A stretch of 64,000 bases of DNA from NCBI GenBank assembly GCA_009746045.1, contig RPFO01000389.1, positions 1,275,482 to 1,339,481 on the forward strand, written 5' to 3'. Numbering within the stretch: the stretch's first letter is position 1; each line of letters starts with the position of its first letter. The stretch comes from Mesostigma viride. Taxonomy: Eukaryota; Streptophyta; Mesostigmatophyceae; Mesostigmatales; Mesostigmataceae. A model generated the notes under the pieces. It was not told the origin of the DNA and ran no database searches. It worked only from the letters and a program-made list of their open reading frames with translations. Below are positions 56,099 through 64,000 of the stretch, one piece after another. The translations under genes were made by a program, and so were the position numbers.

Positions 56099-56290
56099 AT
56101 GTCCTTGAAAGGGAAGCGAAGGATAAATAAGGGTGGACAGTCTGGATTTCCCTACTATGCAGTAGCCCATGACGGGGGTGAGGGTAGACCAGCCATATTT
56201 TATAGTTGGAAGACGTGTGAAGAGTATATCAAAGATAAGATAATGTCTAGGGTTCTAATGCTAGATGGAAGGGGTTTGATAACATCATAG
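56099..56290 (+). CDS. Small frame with RNase H1 hybrid-binding-like domain, upstream of gag
   Basis: A 63-codon frame from ATG: MSLKGKRRINKGGQSGF, then PYYAVAHDGGEGRPAIFYSW KTCEEYIKDK. The YYAVAHDGG.G...IFYSW..C..YI pattern is shared with 51911-52156 and matches the RNase H1 N-terminal / viroplasmin-type domain. It sits between the leader and gag of the 54639-63107 element, about 310 bases before the gag ATG. Its role is unknown; RNA/DNA-hybrid or nucleic-acid binding is inferred from the family. Confidence 0.6.
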   Translation: MSLKGKRRINKGGQSGFPYYAVAHDGGEGRPAIFYSWKTCEEYIKDKIMSRVLMLDGRGLITS

Positions 56291-56517
56291 ATGCAGATAG
56301 GTTTGTTAGGGAGCATATGCCATTGCCAGAGGGTCTGCACACCACTCGTGAATGCTCTAAGCCACCCACGCACAGCAAGGGAGACAGCAGTCAGGAGGTG
56401 GGGACCGCAGTTACAGTTACCTTCTCCCAGCTGACCATTGGCTCTAGCAGACAATAGAGGGGATTACTACTAGGGAATAGTACTAGGTCCTATATATATA
56501 GATATATAGTACGTGGT

Positions 56518-56519
56518 TG

Positions 56520-56559
<40 letters not shown>
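56518..56559. repeat. (CT)n microsatellite in the gag leader
   Basis: Pure CT dinucleotides apart from one TTT step, about 20 copies, immediately before the gag start region. Confidence 0.9.
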
Positions 56560-56562
<3 letters not shown>

Positions 56563-56603
56563 GGGAGGTGTTGCCTGCAGTGTAAGGTATCGGTACGAGC
56601 ATC

Positions 56604-56924
56604 ATGCCACGAAGACGGAGAGAACCTGTCAACAGAGAGATAGAACAGGTAGACAACCACGAGCAAGGTATAGAGGTGGTAGAGGTACCACCGCACGTCC
56701 AAGTAGGGACAGGTATAGGTGAGGTCATGGAGAGACCTGCGGAAGGCTCCCCACGATCTAGAGACCAGGGCCGCAGAGATTCATCAGATGATGACAGTCC
56801 AGACTCCAGGGTGGAACAAGGGGGGGACGGGCGCAGCCAGGAGATGCTCCAGCAGGGTTTCCAGCAGCAGCAACGGCAGCAGCAGCAACAGCAGCCGCAG
56901 GGTTCCCAGCAGCAGCAGCAGCGG

Positions 56925-56986
<62 letters not shown>

Positions 56987-58634
56987 GCGGCAGCAGCAGC
57001 AGCAACGACAGCAGCAGCAGCACCCGCAGCAGCAGCAGCAACTACCGCAGCAGCAACAACCCCAGACGAGGTCACAGCGGCTGCCACGGTACCCTGAGCA
57101 GCCCGGGTACGAGAATGAAGACACGCTGCACTACAGTTATCGGCAGCCAGTCACGGAGCGACCATCGCATCCCTGGGCAGGGCGGGGTCGCCCCCTGGGA
57201 CCGCCGCCGGCCCCAGCACCTCGGGGCAGACGTAGAGTGTCTTTCGGCAGCACTTCCCTGTTACCCACGGTGTTGTGGAACTCGGATGATGACGGGGAGG
57301 AAACCGGGGCAGATGGCGAGTTCGATGATTTGGAGGGGGCCGTGGCGGATATTGAGGGACCAGGGGCGCAGGGCCCGTCCTTTGGAGCTCATAGGCCCCG
57401 GGTTCGGCTAGGGGATGACAGAATCGCTACCGCACACGACGAGGAGACTCAGACACCCGTCCAGCGACCCGCCCCCCAGCCGCCGCGTCCTAGGACACAT
57501 GACAGCAGCATCGTCCACTCGCCTGCGGTCGTCATCAACCTGAATTTCAGCAGGGTGGCCTTGGATGACCCGGGGTACGAACACCCATCGTCTGTACAGG
57601 TGCGGCGAACGCATGGCACGCCGGCCAGCTCCGGATCTCTCCCCCGGTCGCAGCCCCCAGCCTTCGGCTCCATTGCCTATCGTGAGGTCGGTGGACCCAA
57701 GCCTAATACGGTGAAGGCCCCACCGATGCCTACCTTCAAGAATGTTCCCAAGCTGCACGCGGACATGAAACCGCGGGAGATTGACGAATGGGGGCGCATG
57801 TGGCAACAGCAGTATACCGTCTGGTGTAACCACCACAGTTGGGAACTGGCCACCTGCGATCTCATCCCGCATGTTGTCAACACCTGCATGGACCCCTCGG
57901 TGGTGAGCATCCTAAATTGTGAGAGCATCGCATCCCAATCGTACCCGCAAACCGTGGAGGAGCTGATGGACCGGGTGCGCTGCAAGCTGGTGCCCCCAGA
58001 TGTTGTAATCCACGAGCGACTCGCATTCGGCAAGCTGCGCCAGGGAGCCACTCCGTACCGCGAGTTCCTATCCAAGTTTGAGTCCAGCGCCGCCTACCTG
58101 ACAGACATGACCTGGTACGAGTACAAGATCCGGTTCATTGAGGCCCTCAGTCCCGAGCTGCAGGATGAGGTACTGAAGCACTACGCTGAGGTCCCCTGGG
58201 ATGAGTGGGATATCCTGAAAATCCAGCGGTATCTTCTGCAGGTGGCCGACGTCGTGGCTCGCGGGCGCGCACCATCGGTGCGTCGTTTCTTCCGATCAGG
58301 TCCCCCGCACGACGGCGAGGGGAACGATGACTCCCCTGATGACCTGGAGGACGGGAACGCTGACCATGGCCTCAACGCCATCGACGCGAGTAAAGCCCGT
58401 TGCTTCATGTGCTTTGAGGTGGGTCACCTCAGGCGCGACTGCCCCAAACTCCGTAGCAGGCACGCTGGACGTGGCACGCGGGAGACCGAGCCCAGGTTTT
58501 CAGGCCCGGCGTTCGGCAGTCGCCCGGACTCCTCCGGCCCAAGGGACAAGCCCCGCAACGCGGACGAGCGGGCGCCAGCAGGCCCGGCAGTTCACGACTC
58601 AGCACCAACAGCCGCGGCCGCCAGCGATTCATGA
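56604..58634 (+). CDS. Gag polyprotein of LTR retrotransposon, with CCHC zinc knuckle
   Basis: A 676-codon frame from ATG (MPRRRREPVNREIEQVDN). Residues about 82-155 are a long Gln-rich tract coded by CAG repeats. A Pro/Arg-rich disordered part follows to about 370. The gag core covers about 375-560 (PKLHADMKPREIDEWGRMWQ, LAFGKLRQGATPYREFLSKF, YEYKIRFIEALSPELQDEVL), of the retrotrans_gag type. A CCHC zinc knuckle C-F-M-C-F-E-V-G-H-L-R-R-D-C lies at residues 600-613, and the end is Ala/Pro/Asp-rich. Gag forms the particle around element RNA in this class. It is the longest frame of the 54639-63107 element and is taken as a fossil part. Confidence 0.85.
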
Positions 58635-61600
58635 GTTCTACCAAGGGCGTGCTGCGCGCGGTCATTGAGATCGAGGCTCACTGGCTAGCCTCCGGACAAC
58701 GTGCGACCTTTGAGTCACCAGCAGTGGCCGGTTACGAGTTTGCCGCTGGAAGAATACTATAATATATATATTATTATATTAGTATATTTAACTAATAATT
58801 ATATTTTTATAATATGTTCAGTCCGGTGCGCTTTTCCAGTCCTAGTGGCTGGCCACCTTAGCCATTCTGAGAATGCCACCTGTGTGTAGGGCAAGGGGGG
58901 GTGTCTGTTTTGCGCCGGCGAGTGGTTTGGTTTCCCGATGGTTCCTTTTGGTGCCCTGACAGCGAGTATAGGGCACATAGCATTACACACGAGCGCCCGG
59001 CAGTCCAGCATCCTTGACTCCTGGGCAGTAATTGGACGATCGCGTGGACGCGTCGTCCCCGGGGGAAGGGGAGGGGTCGCAGGGCGTATGAAACCAGATG
59101 GCTACTAATAATACCATATACTTCTTTACTATTCCTACCTTTTATATACTAAGTACTTGTACTGGTCCACTACACTTCTTAATTATATCTAGCTATGATA
59201 CCATACTCTTCTTAATTATATCTAGCTCCTGTATGATCGGCACGGTTCGGCTTTGGATCGAGCCGGCCATCTATGTAGGAATCCACCGCAGGCGCGCGTG
59301 GATCCGACGACCCTTCTACTGCCATGCCAGGGATCGATGCGCAGCCGCGCGTGGATCCGACGACCCTTCTACTGCCATGCCAGGGATCGATGCGCCAGCG
59401 TGCGGATATTATATATTTTCGATATTCTCTATTTTCTATATAATATATTTTCTCCATGATATATTCTCTATGGGTTAATCTGCAGTTGGCGGTGGGCTTG
59501 AACGGGTCGTCCCGAAGAGGACCACGTCAGGCACTCAGCACCGCATGTGCACATGGTCCTGGCCTTTTTGGACATGGGCTCACCGGATGCTTGATGATTC
59601 TACTACTAAGGCGTCCGTACCGAGGCATCTCCGCGTGGGATGCCGGATTCGGCAGCGAGTGCCAGTGACCCCAGACTACGGCCTGACTGCACGTCGCGTC
59701 CCGCGTGACCAACGGACGCGGAGTCCCATGGCACGCGGCCAAGTATTATTATAGGGAGTCTTCCGGCTGGCGGCTATGAGTCACGGCTCCCTGACTTCCT
59801 GGCGCATGAGGGACGCGCCTTACTTCTCGTGCACCCGTACGTGATTAATTTCACCATTGCGACACGGTGCATGGAGACGGCACGGTGCGTGGAGGCTGTT
59901 GCAACCCCGATGCGACTGGGCGATCAGGCAGGGCGGAGCCTGTACTGAATCGTGGTCGGCCGGCAAACAGATGTACAGCACCTTGTTGAATTGTCGGTAG
60001 CCAACCAATTGGCTACCCCGGCATTGAGTCGACGCCTAGCTGGGTCAGGGCACTCCTGGGCTCGAGTAACCGTGCATGCGGGGCGCACCCGCGTCCGCCG
60101 CGACCGTCGGGAGTAAGGGCCCCCGGGGCTGCAAGCATATGCGGGCACGGTGCAGTTGCATGGCGACAGCACGTACTGCCGGCAGTAGTGGTGGATGACC
60201 CAGCCGGTCGTGGTTGCACTGGTTGCGCTGGTGCCGGTCGTGGTTGCATCAGAAGCAGGTGGCGGTGTCCGGTCATTGTCTCACCGCCTCAACAGTGCGC
60301 GTGCATGGTGCCGATGCCACATGATGTGGCGCTGTCGCCCCGCAGACTGCCGGTGTCCGAGTAACACCCGGTATCACTGCATTGGGCCGGTACGTCCGCT
60401 CTGAGCGGACCCGGCGCTGACGCGCGCTGAGCCATGGCAGAGCACTGAGGTACATGGGACGTGCGGGATCGGGCCGTCGAGGGCGAGTCACGGGGACTGT
60501 AGTAACGGCGACCCGAGACTGAGAGGCAGGCAGGATCGAGCTGCTGGAGTCTGAGCACCTAGTCAATGCCCGCGACCCTGTGCATGGCTACCATCGCGCA
60601 GTGTTCGCGTCCCTCCTGTGGGCTGAGCCCGGTAGGGAGTTGTTCGATCCTTGCACCACTGGTGGAGGCCGATCGAGCGTGATTTGCAAGTGGCTCGTGT
60701 CCGCGCGCCTACGAGGTTGCATGGATGAGGGACTCAGAGCAGGGCGTTCCATGTGCATGGCGGGCGGGCTGTGTGGGCTTCAAAACGTACTCTACCCCAT
60801 GGCCATGCACTGGTACAGGGGTGGTGAGAGGCCTTCAAGCTTCGAGTGGGGGATGTGGCGATGCGCGGTGGGGACTGCATTAACATAGGGGCGTGTTTCT
60901 GTTGCGGGAATGGGGATCCTGGGCAAGACAGTCATGCGGGGTGGACATGCGGTGATCGTTCGTGCGAGGCATTATTGACCCCGGTCCACGAGCGCTGTAT
61001 GTGCTGGGCGCGATCGAGCCCGAGGAGCTCTTGTTTGGGACTGCGGGATTGCTTCGGCCCTACTCCATGAGCAGCACGGTGTCTCGCAGGGGCAACGTTA
61101 CCGATACGGCAGTTCCTGCAAGGCGTGTCACTCCCCGACCTGCCCATTGCATTGTATAAGTGCGGGCATTGCGGGCGCTATGCAGTCCACGTCGGCGGCC
61201 TCGAGCATCACATGCATATGGGCCTGCGTAAACATCAACCGTGCTCTTGCTGTGCGAGTGCCACGGAGGGTGTGACTGCGAGCTGAGGAGTTTTCCCCCG
61301 CTTGCGGTGGAGTTCAGGCACATTGGCAGTAAGGAATGCGGGGACCGGCGACTGCTCCGGTCTATGCACGTCGGCCGGAGTGGTGTTGTGCCTAACTTAC
61401 TGCAGCTTCGTGGAGGAGTTGGCAGGGCGCACTCCAGTGGACACGCTGGGGCCTTGCTAGTTTTGGGCACTTAACGTGCCATATTATCCAAGTTTCCGGT
61501 GTTGATCGACTTTGACTGTTTCCTGCGCTGGATAGAGACGGCGGGGCGCGCTCTAGTGGACACACTAGGGCCTTGAGGGCACCTGCATGCGTTCGCAGGT

Positions 61601-62429
61601 GCAGGGGAGGCGCACTCTAGCGGCCACGCTAGGGCTTCCCCCGCTATACAGCCACTCCAGCGGCGGCCAGGAACAGCCACGTTGCATGGTCGGTTGGCTC
61701 ACGGCGCGCCTGTATTTGAGAGGACGCGTACAGCTGTCGGTAGTGAGGCGATGGATCAGATTCTCCTGGTGCACGCCCTCGCTTCTGAGCATGGAGCCTG
61801 CACTGCATGCTGTGCCTCACAGTCGTCGACGCTAGTAGTACTCTTAATCGTCGTGTGATCACGCGCATCAGTCGCGCTGTAAGACTGGGTTTCGGCTGGA
61901 TGGGATACATGACTGGCCACCTCGTCGGCCGGATCATCAAGTTGTATGCATGAAAAATATTCCCTCCTGCTGACAGTCCCGATTGGCTATATAAAGAGTT
62001 GCCCTTGCGTGGCAAGTCTGGGGGGACCTGGTTACACTGGCCCGTTGGTGCACAAGGGCTGGGACATAGTACCCCTATGGTCAACATTTCATCAAGTTTG
62101 AGGCTGCTCAGGACCTCAGGACTGGTTGCGCGGGATTACATGGACTGTGCATTATTATGTGGATGGGATAGGGCACGCGGTGGCGCCCCCTAAGGTGGTT
62201 CCAGTGGATCGGCGCGTCAACAACGGCGGTCGCTGAGATGGTTGTGAGAGTTTTATGACGGATAGCGGATGATCCTGTCATCCTGTTTCGTGCTACTACG
62301 TCAGGGTTGGTCCTGTGTATCAACCTCTAGAGGAACTGGTATTACTAACCCGCGGGTGAACCGGGGTTGGGACATAGTACTCTTATAGTAGCGTAGCATA
62401 CTTGTTCGGTAGGGACTACCGACCCCCAT
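58635..62429 (+). other. Internal region after gag, no long reading frame
   Basis: About 3.8 kb where pol would be expected, but no frame above about 150 codons. A short stretch near 58900-58960 recalls the RT motif around the conserved MPFG (FGFPMVPFGALT), so this is probably decayed pol. A 53-bp tandem duplication with GTGGATCCGACGACCCTTCT lies at 59298 and 59351. AT-rich TATATT runs occur near 58760 and 59410. Confidence 0.55.
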
Positions 62430-62441
62430 GGGGGGGAGGAG
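62430..62441 (+). promoter_or_regulatory. Polypurine tract before 3' LTR
   Basis: GGGGGGGAGGAG abuts the TG of the 3' LTR, the expected place for second-strand priming in LTR elements. Confidence 0.7.
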
Positions 62442-63107
62442 TGTTGCGTGCCGGCCCTTTAGGACGGACGCAACAATGGAATAAATTATATACTTTGGCT
62501 TGTTGTCATAGTCCGTAGGACTTTGGGACTTATTTCGGGACTTAGTTTGGGAATCGTCCCTTAGTCAGGACTTTTGTATGGAACTATGATAGTTTGTGTG
62601 ATTCGGACCAGTTATTTTGGGCCTAGGTTGTTGTATGCGTGTATCTTCTAGGGGCCGGTGCAGTCGCGCCGCGCTGCGTACTTTATAGCTAGTTGAGATA
62701 TTGTACTCATGCGTGGATTCTGTAGGCGAGGGTCGATGTCGACCCGAGGATCTTGTGTGGACTGCATGCTTTGGAAGGTCGGCGCCATGTCGGCGCCCCT
62801 TGCCAGCGTAGTGGCAGACCTAGGTGAAATTGGTCCGAGGACGAGAGTCTCGTCCTCTTGGTTTGATGAATGATAAGTGCGATGACGCCTACACATTAAA
62901 CCTGGGGCAACTATCCACTTGTAATTGGTCTTGCTAGCCATTATAAGTGTGTATCAATTAGCTTGGCGTCAAGCCGCGATGCCAGATATCTCACGACCCC
63001 AGTCGTGACGCGCAATCTGCATTAGGCTACCTTGATTATTCCTAATTCCGGCATGGAGGATCTTTCGCTACGTCACTCAGGCTAGGGACCTGGGTTGGCA
63101 CGTAACA
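62442..63107 (+). repeat. 3' LTR
   Basis: 666 bp, TGTTGCGTGCC to GGCACGTAACA, matching 54639-55303 apart from a single one-base length difference. The GCTGG target duplication follows at 63108-63112. Confidence 0.9.
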
Positions 63108-64000
63108 GCTGGGTGCTGTTTGACGTTAGCTAGTGGGTTTGACGGTTCAATAGTGATGGATAGTGGGACGATTAGCGTCCCTTTAGACTACACCTCTTTT
63201 CCGTGCACGCTGCTGCGTTTTCTTATATGCTCGTTAGCTCTAGGCGAGCATCATAGATGCTTTGTGGGGGGGGGAGGAGAGGTAGGACCTCCTCCACCTC
63301 AAGTGCCTCCTATCCGTTCATTAGGAATCGGCTAGAATAGGAAAGTGCCTAGGAATAGATTCGGCTAGTCGCCGATGCTAGAACGTTGTTCATCGCCTTC
63401 CACTCTCTGTTACGCTTGGATGTATATGCCTACGTTTAGACCCTTGTGGTTGGTGTTGTACCCCACAACAGGAGTTCCTCGGCTACGGCGTTGGTCATCG
63501 ACGACCATTTGGGCGCCATCTTTTAACGACTCCCATATCAGTGCAAGGTAACTTCAATGTACAAGGTAACCCTACTGATACCCCTAAGGTTAGGGCTGCC
63601 CAGCAACGGGCCAGTGAGCCAATACGTCCTCCCCCTGTCACTATACTTCTACCCTTCCTGCAGCCCCTACCTCTGGTGCTGTACCCCCAAGACGTTCTTT
63701 TCCTGCTCCTCTTGCTCGCCCTTCGGTAGATAGCCTTGTTTTGGTTACACCACCTCCATCTCCCCTTCGTCCTACGGTGTCATCCTCCTCTAGTGTAGAT
63801 ACTCCTCTCACCTTAGAGTTTGGCTCCCTATCCATTACTGTTATTAAAAAGGATTGATTTTACTTGTTTTCCTCTCTTAGGACATTAAAAGTTTTTCCTT
63901 TTTGCTTTCCTTGCTTTAAATTAGGGCGTTGTCCTCCTCCTTATTGCAACCTTAATTGTTTTTCCTCAAACTGAACATGGATCTAGTGGGTGGAGAGATG
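63108..64000 (+). other. Resumed internal region of the outer LTR element
   Basis: Continues the element that starts with the LTR at 53813 after the nested insertion. It holds only short frames; one near 63540-63860 is Pro/Ser-rich and ends LTLEFGSLSITVIKKD. A C/T-rich style (CCTCCTCC) runs to the window end. No 3' LTR is reached. Confidence 0.45.

Larger units (their letters stand above)
54639..63107 (+). mobile_element. LTR retrotransposon, gag-bearing, pol lacking a long frame; young insertion
   Basis: Two LTRs of about 665 bp differ by one base in length, and GCTGG flanks both ends (54634-54638 and 63108-63112). Order inside: 5' LTR, primer-binding-like site, small hybrid-binding-like frame (56099-56290), gag (56604-58634), then about 3.8 kb without a long frame, a G-rich polypurine tract and the 3' LTR. 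Ty3/Gypsy is the likeliest family, but without pol this is unproven. The near-identical LTRs mean insertion was recent. The LTRs and gag look whole; pol is absent or heavily decayed. It is nested in the element whose 5' LTR is 53813-54386. Confidence 0.85.

Noticed and set aside
56483-57124. Minus-strand poly-Cys, poly-Ala and poly-Leu frames
   Set aside because: They are the reverse readings of the CAG-coded Gln tract of gag.
1-64000. tRNA, rRNA or riboswitch genes
   Set aside because: No cloverleaf with conserved TTC loop, rRNA signature or other structured RNA was recognised by eye; a dedicated scan would be needed to exclude them.

Overview
This window looks like nuclear DNA of a unicellular green alga, probably a flagellated chlorophyte. 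The basis is two intron-rich host genes with GT-AG introns and G/C-ending codons. One is a GT61-type glycosyltransferase and the other a tubulin-tyrosine-ligase-like (TTLL4-type) tubulin modifier. Around them lie LINEs, a DIRS-like tyrosine-recombinase retroelement, LTR elements and large low-complexity arrays. The species cannot be fixed from the sequence; the lineage is inference.

Layout. 309-5082 holds the 3' part of the GT61 gene, with a TA-flanked inverted-repeat element in one intron. 5284-7534 is a 2.25 kb element with perfect terminal inverted repeats and TTAA at both ends. 7.6-9.8 kb carries an LTR fragment, a rearranged LINE and a second LINE 3' end facing it. 10.4-13.9 kb is a broken DIRS-like element. 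14.6-18.4 kb has two more LINE fragments, an inverted repeat with a CCAT array inside, and a heptamer array. 18.4-21.1 kb is unassigned. 21.1-23.7 kb is satellite-like: a TTCTCAG array, then about 48 copies of a 30-bp unit. 24.1-27.3 kb is a mosaic of three repeats in the order R1-R2-R3-R2-R3-R1, capped by a short LINE 3' end.

29.4-41.5 kb is the TTLL gene, with 12 proposed exons whose reading phases agree at every junction. A 333-bp pogo-like MITE sits in one intron. 42.5-47.5 kb is two LINE pieces in opposite orientation, together covering most of a LINE. 48.1-50.1 kb has two doubtful minus-strand exons, a TCTGAGA-type low-complexity tract and a long inverted repeat. 50.5-64.0 kb is a cluster of related LTR retroelements. 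One of them (54639-63107) has near-identical LTRs, GCTGG target duplications and a whole gag frame but no long pol frame. It is inserted in an older LTR element whose 5' LTR is at 53813-54386.

The two host genes share no obvious pathway. TTLL enzymes modify tubulin tails, typically in cilia and centrioles; GT61 enzymes act on glycans in the secretory pathway. The most unusual signal is a small frame resembling the RNase H1 hybrid-binding (viroplasmin-like) domain, placed between 5' LTR and gag in one LTR element and just inside the LTR of another.
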